NCBI GenBank assembly: GCA_021815305.1
Contig: JAKAHC010000001.1
Coordinates: forward strand, 682,001-746,000
Origin: Deltaproteobacteria bacterium
Lineage (GTDB): Bacteria; Desulfobacterota; Deferrimicrobia; Deferrimicrobiales; Deferrimicrobiaceae
DNA length: 64,000 nt
Direction of reading: 5' to 3'
The notes below the pieces were generated by a model. That model was not told where the DNA came from. It was given only the letters and a program-made list of their open reading frames with translations, and ran no database searches. The translations under genes were made by a program, and so were the position numbers. Position 1 is the first letter of the stretch; each line of letters begins with the position of its first letter. Below are positions 41,263 to 48,420 of the stretch, one piece after another.

Positions 41263-42470
41263 CGCTGCGCCCCCAACGACCCCACCATCTTGTAGAGGGC
41301 CAAGAAGAACGAAAGCGCCGCCCCGAGGACGATGACCGCCAGCAGGATCGTCATCGCGGGTTCGAGCACGGCGAAGGTCTTCCTGACGATGGCCGGGACC
41401 TCCCGGTCGTAATAGGCGGAGACGTTCTCGAGGGTGGCGTCGAGGTTCCCCGACGATTCCCCGGCCGAAACCATCCGGATGACCATCGGGGGAAACTCCC
41501 CCGACTTGCGCAGCGCCACCGACAGCCCGCCTCCCGCGATCATCTCCTCCCGCGCCTGGCGGATGACGGCGGCGATGACGCGGTTCCCGATCACCTTTTC
41601 CACCACCGCGAGGGACTGCGTCATCTCGACGCCCGCCCGGAACAGCGAGGCCGAAAAGTGGGCGAACTGGCTCATCTCGATCGACCGGATCAGCTCGCCG
41701 GCCAGGGGAACCCTGAGCTTCCACCCGTCCACCCGCAGCCTCCCCGCCTCCGTGCGCCGGTACAGCTTCAGCGCGACGATCCCGAGAACGAGGGCCGCGA
41801 GCAGGTACAATCCGTAGTCCCGGAAGAATTCGCTGATCCAGATCACGATGCGCGTCGGGAGAGGCAGTTCGACGGCGGCTCCCTTGAAGATGGAAAGGAA
41901 GCGGGGAAAGACGAAGGTGAAGAGCAGGACGATCAGCCCCCCGACCATGGAGACGACCGTCACGGGGTAGTACGTCGCCTGGCGGATGGTCTTGCCGAGC
42001 TCCTCCTGCCACGTCAGGAACCGGTTCAGGTCTTCGAGGACGCCGTCGATGTTTCCCGTCACCTCGCCCGACCGGACGATGGAAACGAAGATCTCCGGAA
42101 AGACGTCCGGGTGCAGCGCGAAGCCTCCCGAGAGGGTCGCCCCGGACTGAACGTTGCGGCGCACGTCCCGCAGCACGTCGCGGAAATCCGGGTTGGTGGC
42201 CTGCTCCGCCACGTCCGAGAGAGCGCTCACCAGGGGGACTCCCGCTCCGATGAGCGTTTTCATGTGGTAGGTGAACTCGATGAGGTCGGCCCTCTTCACC
42301 CTTCTGTGGAGGAGGGCGAAGCCGCTGCTCTCCGAAACCTGCCGGGCGGAAACCATGTGCAGGCCCATCGCGGCGAGGGCGTCCCGCAACGCGTTCTGGT
42401 CGGCGGAAGACATCGTCCCCCGCACCTTTTTGCCGTAGTCGTCCACGGCGTTGTAGTCGTACCGCGCCAC
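41259..42470 (-). CDS. mshG: Type II secretion/type IV pilus platform protein (GspF/PilC/MshG)
   Basis: A 403-residue inner-membrane protein with two GspF repeats. MKTLIGAGVPLVSALSDVAE at about 67-86 and SASLFRAGVEMTQSLAVVE at about 268-286 are the repeat starts, each followed by GE-T/S-G motifs (RSGEVTGNIDGVLEDL; SAGESSGNLDATLENV). Three membrane segments lie near 165, 218 and 372. It couples the ATPase to pilin assembly. It follows mshE by 9 bp. Confidence 0.92.
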   Translation of the reverse strand: MARYDYNAVDDYGKKVRGTMSSADQNALRDALAAMGLHMVSARQVSESSGFALLHRRVKRADLIEFTYHMKTLIGAGVPLVSALSDVAEQATNPDFRDVLRDVRRNVQSGATLSGGFALHPDVFPEIFVSIVRSGEVTGNIDGVLEDLNRFLTWQEELGKTIRQATYYPVTVVSMVGGLIVLLFTFVFPRFLSIFKGAAVELPLPTRIVIWISEFFRDYGLYLLAALVLGIVALKLYRRTEAGRLRVDGWKLRVPLAGELIRSIEMSQFAHFSASLFRAGVEMTQSLAVVEKVIGNRVIAAVIRQAREEMIAGGGLSVALRKSGEFPPMVIRMVSAGESSGNLDATLENVSAYYDREVPAIVRKTFAVLEPAMTILLAVIVLGAALSFFLALYKMVGSLGAQR

Positions 42471-42479
42471 GCCCCCCCC

Positions 42480-44183
42480 TTACGTCAGTTGCACCACTTC
42501 TTCCAGCGTGGTCAGCCCCCGCATCGCCTTGGCCACGCCGTCCTGCCGCATCGTGGTCATCCCCTCGGCCATGGCGGTCTCCAGCAGTTCCCGGCTGTTG
42601 GCCCGTCGCATCACGTGGCGGGAGATCTCCGGGGTCACCTCGAGCAGTTCGTACACGCCGACGCGGCCCCGGAACCCCGTCTGGCCGCACTGGTCGCACC
42701 CCTTTCCCCGAAGGAAGGTTCCGTGGATCGACTCGGGCGGCAACCCCGCCCGCGCGATGATCTCCGCCGATGGTTTGTATTCCACGCGGCATGCGGGGCA
42801 GTTGATGCGTATCAGCGCCTGCCCCACGACGGCCCGGAGCGCGGATGCCACGAGGAACGGCTCCTGCCCCATGTTGATCAGCCGGGGGATCGCTCCCGCG
42901 GCGTCGTTGGTATGCAGCGTGGAGAAGACGAGGTGGCCCGTGAGGGCGGCCCGCACGGCGAGCTCCACCGTCTCCGCGTCCCGCATCTCCCCGACGAGAA
43001 TGACGTCCGGATCGTGCCGGAGGATCGAACGCAGCCCGGTCGCGAAGGTGAGCCCCGCCTTCACGTTGATCTGGCACTGGCGGATGACCGGCAGCTCGTA
43101 CTCCACCGGGTCCTCCAGCGTGATGATGCTGCGGTCCAGGCTGTTGATGTAGGAAAGGGCGGAATACAGCGTCGTGGTCTTCCCGGAACCCGTCGGGCCG
43201 CAGACGGTGACGATGCCGTTGCGGCTTTCGATGGCTTTCCGCAGCCGCGCAAGCGTGGCCTCGTCGAAACCGAGGGACTCCATGCCGATGACCAGCCTGG
43301 ACTTGTCCAGCACCCGCAGGACGAGGTTCTCTCCATGCACTGTGGGGAGCGTGGAGACGCGCAGATCGATCTTGCGCTTCCCCACGTAGAAGTTGATCTT
43401 GCCGTCCTGGGGCTGCCGCGTCTCGGCGATGTTCATGGAGGAGAGGATCTTCACGCGCGCGGTGACCGCCGGCTGGAGCGTCTTCGGCAGGGAAGGTCCC
43501 ATCCTCAGTTTCCCGTCGACCCGGAAGCGGATCCGGAAGACCCGCTCCTCGGGCTCCATGTGGATGTCCGTGGCGGCCTCCTGGACCGCGGAGAGGAAGA
43601 TCTGGTCGACGAGCCGGATGATGGGGGCGCCGGCGGCCAGGTCCGCCTCGGAGAGACGTCCCGCCTCCACCTGTCGGATCGACTTCTGGACGACCTCCTC
43701 GATCGAGATCCCGCCGGAATAGTACTGGTCGATCGCGGCGAGGATGCCGCTCTCCGTGGAGGAGACCGCGTCCACCACGTATCCCGTGACGCGCTGGACC
43801 TCGTCGATCGCCAGGACGTCGAAGACGTTGGCGAGGGCGACCGTGAGCCTGGGCGGCTCGAGGAGGATCGGGATCATTTTGTGGCGCCGCGCCATCGCCT
43901 CCGGGATCGTCTGGAGCGCGGCGGGTTCGATGAGGTAATTGTCGAGCGGGACGAAGGCAACCCCGGCCTGCGAGGCCAGGACCGCGGAGATCTGCTCCTG
44001 GGCGACAAACCCAAGGTTGACGAGGATCTCGCCGATCCTCTCCCCGGTGCGCTTCTGCTCGCGCAGGCCCAGGTCCAGCTGGTCGGCGCTGATGAGGCCC
44101 GCTTCGATCAGCCGCTCCCCGAGCATCTTGCGCCGGGGCGCGACCCGTTCCCTCCGGCTCGACCCGGCGGCCGTCGGCATCAC
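42480..44183 (-). CDS. mshE: GspE/PilB/MshE-type assembly ATPase
   Basis: A 567-residue secretion ATPase. An N-terminal MshEN-like domain (about 20-160; LGERLIEAGLISADQLDLGL and LGFVAQEQI) may bind cyclic-di-GMP. Walker A is VCGPTGSGKTTTLYSAL (about 320-336), the Asp box is ITLEDPVEY, Walker B is PDVILVGEMRDAETVELA and the His box is VFSTLHTNDA. A tetracysteine zinc site lies at CPACRVEY...GCDQCGQTGFRGR. It powers pilus extension or secretion. The gene starts 25 bp after a terminator that follows the major pilin gene. Confidence 0.92.
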   Translation of the reverse strand: MMPTAAGSSRRERVAPRRKMLGERLIEAGLISADQLDLGLREQKRTGERIGEILVNLGFVAQEQISAVLASQAGVAFVPLDNYLIEPAALQTIPEAMARRHKMIPILLEPPRLTVALANVFDVLAIDEVQRVTGYVVDAVSSTESGILAAIDQYYSGGISIEEVVQKSIRQVEAGRLSEADLAAGAPIIRLVDQIFLSAVQEAATDIHMEPEERVFRIRFRVDGKLRMGPSLPKTLQPAVTARVKILSSMNIAETRQPQDGKINFYVGKRKIDLRVSTLPTVHGENLVLRVLDKSRLVIGMESLGFDEATLARLRKAIESRNGIVTVCGPTGSGKTTTLYSALSYINSLDRSIITLEDPVEYELPVIRQCQINVKAGLTFATGLRSILRHDPDVILVGEMRDAETVELAVRAALTGHLVFSTLHTNDAAGAIPRLINMGQEPFLVASALRAVVGQALIRINCPACRVEYKPSAEIIARAGLPPESIHGTFLRGKGCDQCGQTGFRGRVGVYELLEVTPEISRHVMRRANSRELLETAMAEGMTTMRQDGVAKAMRGLTTLEEVVQLT

Positions 44184-44207
44184 CGGCTATACTTTCCGGG
44201 GCGGATC

Positions 44208-44238
44208 AAAAAAAAGCCGAAGTCGGAGGCTTCGGCTT
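44208..44238 (-). terminator. Terminator between the major pilin and mshE
   Basis: On the minus strand a 7-bp stem GCCGAAG/CTTCGGC (44236-44230 with 44222-44216) is followed by TTTTTTTT (44215-44208). This partial terminator would reduce readthrough and raise the pilin-to-machinery ratio. Confidence 0.8.
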
Positions 44239-44261
44239 TGCGCTTGCGCCACGTTCCGTCC

Positions 44262-44834
44262 CTAACGTACACGGAACCCGATGTCGTCGCCTTTGACCAC
44301 GTTGTCGGTCATTGCCGTCTGCACCTTCCCGTTGGGACCGGAGGACAGCACCCAGACCGGTCCGGAGGCGGCTACGTTGACCACGTACGGCTTGCCCCAG
44401 GGGTCGGTGGGCAGGGCGCTTCCGGCGTACGGTCCCTTCCACTGCAGGTCGCCGTTCGCGGGGTAGGCGTTCCCCGTGCCGTTCGTGAGAAGGCTGTTGT
44501 CGAGAGGGGCGACCACGCCCGCCCAGTTGACGGCCGGGGGGACGACCGGCGGCACGGCGGTGAAGATGGCCGCCGCCGCAGGTGTCGTGGTCCCCGTGTA
44601 GAGAACCACCGCCGCCGCACCGGTGGCGGTCTTGCTGGGCCACACCCCCGTGTCCTTGTAGAAGTTGGTCATGGCGCCGCCGACGACCTGGACCTCGTTG
44701 CGGGCCTTGGCGATCTTGGAATCGTCGATGTATTTCGTGATGTACGGCGTGAGGACCGCCGCCAGGATCGCGATGACCGCCACGACGACGACCACCTCGA
44801 TCAGTGTGAAACCCGCTTCGTTCCGCCTTTTCAT
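44262..44834 (-). CDS. Major pseudopilin/pilin (GspG-like)
   Basis: A 190-residue prepilin. The short leader MKRRNEAG precedes the processing site G-FTLIEVVVVVAVIAILAAV. The mature globular domain contains NEVQVVGGAMTNFYKDTGVW (the GspG-type second half of helix 1), NGDLQWKGPYAGSALPTDPW and GKPYVVNVA, a GspG calcium-binding pattern. It stands first in the locus with its own AT-rich promoter region and a terminator after it, as expected for the most abundant subunit. AGGAGGGGGTGGG precedes the ATG. Confidence 0.87.
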   Translation of the reverse strand: MKRRNEAGFTLIEVVVVVAVIAILAAVLTPYITKYIDDSKIAKARNEVQVVGGAMTNFYKDTGVWPSKTATGAAAVVLYTGTTTPAAAAIFTAVPPVVPPAVNWAGVVAPLDNSLLTNGTGNAYPANGDLQWKGPYAGSALPTDPWGKPYVVNVAASGPVWVLSSGPNGKVQTAMTDNVVKGDDIGFRVR

Positions 44835-44899
44835 CCCACCCCCTCCTTCCCGGAATCCCGTTAAGAATGCGCAAAAATAAGAACCTACGGAACAATGTC

Positions 44900-44945
44900 A
44901 TACAAATTATACATAAAGATAGTTAAATTATAAGTCAAGAAAAAA
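44900..44945 (-). promoter_or_regulatory. AT-rich promoter region of the pilin gene
   Basis: A strikingly AT-rich stretch in a GC-rich genome. On the minus strand it holds TTGACT (44938-44933) and TATAAT (44911-44906), 21 bp apart, with overlapping weaker -10 matches such as TATGTA nearer 17 bp. Exact hexamers are uncertain, but a strong promoter for the pilin gene is likely. No -24/-12 (sigma-54) element was seen. Confidence 0.55.
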
Positions 44946-44990
44946 TCGCCGAATAACCGTTTGCAAACCGGGGAAAAAACCGTGAACGGA

Positions 44991-45965
44991 TCAGGCGGTC
45001 CGGAAAAGGATGTAGTCGGAGAGCGTCAGGAGGGCGGAGCGGGCCGGAGAATCCGGAAGGCGCAGGAGAAAACGCTTCCCGCGCAGGAGGTGTTTCTTCG
45101 CCTGGGCCGTCGCGTAACCTATCCCGCCGTACCGGGCGACCAGCCCGGCGAGGTACGCGACTTCCCGGTTCCCCCGCTCTTTCGTCGCGAGGAGGCGGCG
45201 GGCCCGCTGCCGCTCCGCCGCCTTCGCCATCCGCAACGCGTAGAGGAGCGGCAGGGTGATCTTTCCCTCCCGGAGGTCCTGGAGCGGGCGCTTCCCCAGC
45301 GCGTTCTCCGTCCCGGCGAAGTCGAGGATGTCGTCCACCAGCTGGAAGGCGATCCCGATCGACCTTCCGAACTCGAACATCGCCTTTCGCGTGTCGATGT
45401 CGGCCTCCGCGAGCACCGCTCCCGTTTCGCAGGCGGCGGCGATGAGGGAAGCGGTCTTGCAGAAGACCACTGCGAGGTACTCCTTCTCGGAGATCCCGGG
45501 GTCGCGCGTCTTCATCAGCTGCATCACCTCGCCCTCCGACAGGAAAACGAGGGTGCGGGCGTAGATCCGCAGGACTTCGATGTCTCCGTCCTCCGTCATC
45601 AACTGGGAGGCGCGGGCGAAAAGGAAATCGCCCACGAGAACGCTCACGGAGTTTCCGAATACGATGTTGGCGGACGGACGTCCGCGGCGCACCGTCCCCT
45701 GGTCCACGACGTCGTCGTGCAGCAGCGTCGCGGTGTGCATGTATTCGGTCACGACTGCCATCGTCGTGCGGCGGGCGCCCCGGTATCCGCAGGCGTCCGC
45801 GCACAGGAGCAGCAGCGCCGGGCGGATCCTCTTCCCCCCGGACAGCGTGATGTGCTTCCCGACGACCGGGATGAGGGGAATGGGTGACGAAAGGTGGGCT
45901 GCGAGCGCCCGTTCCACCATGCGAAGGTCGCGGTTCAGATAGCGGAAGACACCGTCGATGTCGAT
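44991..45965 (-). CDS. Polyprenyl diphosphate synthase (IspB/HepT-like)
   Basis: About 324 residues of a trans-prenyltransferase. The first Asp-rich motif is TATLLHDDVVDQGTVRRGRP (DDxxD, about 81-100), the second is FQLVDDILDFAGTENALGKR (about 205-224). It makes the long isoprenoid tail for menaquinone, complementing mqnC and mqnE. The start is unusual. AGGAGG (45977-45972) and a promoter lie just upstream, but there is no ATG, GTG or TTG between them and the conserved N terminus. An ATC at 45965 has ideal spacing; a GTG at 46028 lies upstream of the promoter -35. Confidence 0.85.
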   Translation of the reverse strand: MDIDGVFRYLNRDLRMVERALAAHLSSPIPLIPVVGKHITLSGGKRIRPALLLLCADACGYRGARRTTMAVVTEYMHTATLLHDDVVDQGTVRRGRPSANIVFGNSVSVLVGDFLFARASQLMTEDGDIEVLRIYARTLVFLSEGEVMQLMKTRDPGISEKEYLAVVFCKTASLIAAACETGAVLAEADIDTRKAMFEFGRSIGIAFQLVDDILDFAGTENALGKRPLQDLREGKITLPLLYALRMAKAAERQRARRLLATKERGNREVAYLAGLVARYGGIGYATAQAKKHLLRGKRFLLRLPDSPARSALLTLSDYILFRTA

Positions 45966-45991
45966 TGCGGTTCCCTCCTGGGCACGTTGAC

Positions 45992-46019
45992 TGTACCGTA
46001 CCGGATTTCGGGCTGTCAA
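45992..46019 (-). promoter_or_regulatory. Candidate promoter of the polyprenyl synthase gene
   Basis: On the minus strand TTGACA followed after 18 bp by TACAGT lies about 15 bp before the AGGAGG ribosome site. It lies between divergent genes, and RNA would start near 45986. Confidence 0.5.
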
Positions 46020-46048
46020 CCGACGCACGTTCCGGTAGCATGGTGCCC

Positions 46049-46642
46049 ATGTACGAGCGGAAAGACACCTGGTACCGGCAGGCGAAAAAGGAAGGGTACC
46101 GTTCGCGGGCGGCGTACAAGCTCGAGCAGATCGCCGGGCGGGAAAAGGCGATCCGCCCGGGGGACCGGGTGATCGACGCGGGCGCCGCGCCGGGCGGCTG
46201 GAGCCAGGTTCTTCTCGACATCGTCGGGAAACGGGGGAAGGTCGCCGCCGTCGACCTTCTCCCGATGGGACCCCTCCCGGGAGAAAACTTCCGCGTCTGG
46301 CAAAGGGACCTTGCCGACCCCGCCCTTCCCCCCGAGTTGCTCGCTTTCCTGGGCGGGAAGGCCGACGCCGTGGTTTCCGACGCCGCCCCGAACACCACCG
46401 GGAGCTCCTTCACCGACCAGGCCCGCTCCGCCGACCTGGTCCGCACGGTCTTCTCCCTTGCGCAGGACACGCTGCGCCCGGGCGGGACGTTTCTCGCCAA
46501 GATCTTCGGTGGCCCGGAAGCCGACGCGGTCTTCCGGGAACTGAGGCCGTTCTTCGCCGAGCTTCGCCGCGTCCGGCCCGAGGCGACCCGGAAGGAGTCG
46601 TTCGAGCTCTACTTCCTCGGCAAAGGATACCGCGCACGGTAA
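46049..46642 (+). CDS. rlmE: 23S rRNA 2'-O-methyltransferase RlmE (FtsJ)-like
   Basis: About 197 residues, Rossmann-fold SAM enzyme. KKEGYRSRAAYKLEQI (about 11-26) is the RNA-binding start, VIDAGAAPGGWSQVLLD (about 40-56) the SAM site, and VSDAAPNTTGS (about 110) contributes to the K-D-K-E catalytic tetrad, completed by FLAKIFGG (about 150) and ESFELYFLGKGYR at the end. It methylates U2552-type positions in 23S rRNA. Start could also be the ATG at 46040. No ribosome site seen. The 130 bp that follow, to 46773, hold nothing I recognise. Confidence 0.87.
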   Translation: MYERKDTWYRQAKKEGYRSRAAYKLEQIAGREKAIRPGDRVIDAGAAPGGWSQVLLDIVGKRGKVAAVDLLPMGPLPGENFRVWQRDLADPALPPELLAFLGGKADAVVSDAAPNTTGSSFTDQARSADLVRTVFSLAQDTLRPGGTFLAKIFGGPEADAVFRELRPFFAELRRVRPEATRKESFELYFLGKGYRAR

Positions 46643-46773
46643 CAGAACTCTTCGGATTCCTCGCGGGCCGCTTCCACTCCGCTACGTTCGCGACCTCCGG
46701 CCGCTCACTGCGATTCCGCTCGACGCAATTCCTGCCTCGCTCCATACGCCGCTGCGTGGAAGCCCCCGCTGCG

Positions 46774-47223
46774 TCATCCTTCGGGTCTACACGCAACGAG
46801 GTACCGGTACCCGTACTCCATCACGGTCTCCCCGCGCTGGTTCACGACCCGGCACCGGACTCCCGCGATCCCCCGGTCGGGGCTGCTGCGCGACCTGCGC
46901 AGGTCCGTCCAGCGCGCCTCGACCGTCAGGACGTCCCCCGGCCGGACCGGCCTGGGCGTGCGCACTTCGTCGATGCCAAGGCCCGAGAGGAGCGCGACGT
47001 CCCGGTTGGCCTCGACCACGACCCTCGTGCAGCACGACAGGGTCTGCAAGGCCGACGCGATGATGCCCCCGAAGATCGAACGGGGCGCCGCGGCCTCGTC
47101 GGCGTGGAACGGCCACGGGTCGTACTCCTTCCCGAACGCGACGATGCCTTCCCGGTCGAAGGCGACCGGGCGGCACGTGAACCGCTCCCCTTCCGTCAGA
47201 TCCTCCCAATACCTCTTGCCCAT
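46774..47223 (-). CDS. MaoC-like hotdog dehydratase/thioesterase-fold protein
   Basis: A 149-residue protein of the MaoC/hotdog fold. RYWEDLTEGERFTCRPVAFD starts it, FGKEYDPWPFHADEAAAPRS (about 31-50) is the MaoC catalytic D-x4-H region, and the second half has RPVRPGDVLTVEARW. Family members hydrate enoyl-CoAs. No fatty acid genes are adjacent. It appears monocistronic. Confidence 0.82.
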   Translation of the reverse strand: MGKRYWEDLTEGERFTCRPVAFDREGIVAFGKEYDPWPFHADEAAAPRSIFGGIIASALQTLSCCTRVVVEANRDVALLSGLGIDEVRTPRPVRPGDVLTVEARWTDLRRSRSSPDRGIAGVRCRVVNQRGETVMEYGYRYLVACRPEG

Positions 47224-47256
47224 GACATCGACTCCCGGTATGAGCGCGGTGAAGGA

Positions 47257-47593
47257 TTACAATTTGTTGACTCGCGCCGCGTAGTGAAAAGCCGCAAAAT
47301 ATTTTCTCCACTGACGATCCGTTGAATGGCAGGAATTCCCACCGGCGATGTCATCCGAAAAAAACCTCCCTGCGCCGTAGAATTCCGAACAACCTTCCCT
47401 TGTTTTTTCCGTCCTTCACGGTCAGATCAAACAGCTCCAGCGCGCGCTCGAACGCATTGTTCGCATATCGCTCGTTTCCCCTGTTTTTCCATTTGATGGT
47501 GCGCTCCACCTCGCCGCCGATATTCGCCATCTGCTCGAAAAAGGACAACTCGCTCCAGCGTCCGGCGGCAAGCTGTTCGTGCCGGATGGTCAT
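47257..47593 (-). pseudogene. Frameshifted small conserved gene (about 112 codons)
   Basis: From ATG 47593 the frame reads MTIRHEQLAAGRWSELSFFE then QMANIGGEVERTIKWKNRGN, YANNAFERALELFDLTVKD and RREVFFG, stopping at 47351 after 80 codons. A run of seven T (47364-47358) sits at the end. If one T is removed the frame continues REVFSDDIAGGNSCHSTDRQ WRKYFAAFHYAARVNKL to a TAA at 47259-47257. This restored tail looks like the conserved C terminus of the same small helical family (S/T-D-x-W-x-KYF-x-AF-x-YAAR), as I remember it. The gene is thus probably disrupted or slips at T7. Function unknown. Confidence 0.55.
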
Positions 47594-47600
47594 CGGACGA

Positions 47601-47699
47601 TCATCCGTTGAATGATCTCCAGAATCCTTTCCCGTGTTTCCGGATGATCCACCCCCCGGCTTCGATCGCCTTGCGACCGGCCATTTCGATCAGTTTCAT
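47601..47699 (-). CDS. Possible 32-residue small open frame
   Basis: ATG 47699, after GGAAGAGGGAGATACGGGAAG, opens MKLIEMAGRKAIEAGGWIIR then KHGKGFWRSFNG and stops at 47601. Another frame over the same DNA reads VDHPETRERILEIIQRMIVR and ends as an ATGA overlap with the next gene, so a frameshift near the run of six G is possible. No family recognised; coding status unsure. Confidence 0.25.
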   Translation of the reverse strand: MKLIEMAGRKAIEAGGWIIRKHGKGFWRSFNG

Positions 47700-47763
47700 C
47701 TTCCCGTATCTCCCTCTTCCGGCTTCCAGGGGTCGGTTCGAAGACCATGGGGAACGGAATGCT

Positions 47764-48375
47764 TCACTTCCCGGGCAAATCGCGCGGCACGTAGCCGAAG
47801 GCCGCCAGCCGCTCCCCGGAGGCGGCGTAGGCGTCGGCGGCCATGTCGGCCACTCCCGTGGCGTCGATCCATTTGTTGTAGAAGTTGAAGAGCGCGCACA
47901 CCGTGATGGCGTCGTACAGCGCCTCCTCGGTCCAGCCGGAGGCCTTCGCCTCCTCGACGTCCTCCTTCCGAAGCCGGCTGGACTCCCCGTTCACCTTCTC
48001 GATGAACGCGAACAGCGCCTTCTCCCGATCTCCGATCGGAGCGGTCCGGTAATCCCGCAGCACCGCGTCGACCAGCGGGCGGTCTCCCAAAAGGGCCGCC
48101 GCGACCGCGGCGTGGGAGCCGATTCAGAACAGGCAGTCGTTGCGCCGCGAGGTGAAGGCGGCGATCAACTCGCGGAAACCCGCCGGCAACGGAGAGGGCC
48201 CGCGCATCACTCCCTGGGTGAACCGCGAAAGGAAATCGGTCCGGTCCGGTTTGTAGGCGAACAGGTGCATGATCTGCGGGACCGGACGGCCCGCGGCGCG
48301 CAGCACGCCGATCAGGCGCGCATACGCGCCGCCGCCGTCGGCTTGCTCGACTTCGGACAGAAACATCGGACGCAT
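47764..48375 (-). CDS. AhpD-like (carboxymuconolactone decarboxylase family) selenoprotein
   Basis: One 203-residue protein if TGA at codon 84 (48126-48124) is read as selenocysteine. The frame is MRPMFLSEVEQADGGG... to AAFTSRRNDCLF, then U, then IGSHAAVAAALLGDRPLVDAV and so on to the natural end after LFNFYNKWIDATGV and VPRDLPGK. This gives C81-x2-U84-x3-H88, the CxxC-x3-H redox centre of AhpD-type peroxidases with Sec in place of the second Cys. Sequence similarity to the family continues on both sides of the TGA with no frame change. AAAGGAG precedes ATG 48375 by 7 bases. A SECIS-like hairpin follows the TGA. Confidence 0.85.
48084..48118 (-). promoter_or_regulatory. Bacterial SECIS-like hairpin after the in-frame TGA
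   Basis: On the minus strand CTCCCA (48118-48113) pairs with TGGGAG (48089-48084), and CGCCGC (48112-48107) pairs with GCGGCG (48102-48097) around the loop GGTC (48106-48103). The GGUC loop begins 17 nt after the TGA, close to E. coli fdhF, whose SelB-binding loop is also GGUC. A 7-nt bulge lies on the 3' side. Confidence 0.75.
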
Positions 48376-48420
48376 GAAGAGCTCCTTTCGGGGGGATCCG
48401 CTCGGCGCCGGAACCGCCGG

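Noticed and set aside
46410-46796. A 128-codon minus-strand frame downstream of and overlapping rlmE
   Set aside because: It is antisense to the conserved rlmE 3' end and overlaps the maoC-like gene end. Its composition (Arg/Glu/Ser) is that of a GC-rich shadow frame.
47601-47699. A type I or II toxin-antitoxin pair formed by the small frames at 47.2-47.7 kb
   Set aside because: Neither product matches a toxin or antitoxin family that I can recognise, and at least one frame is broken.
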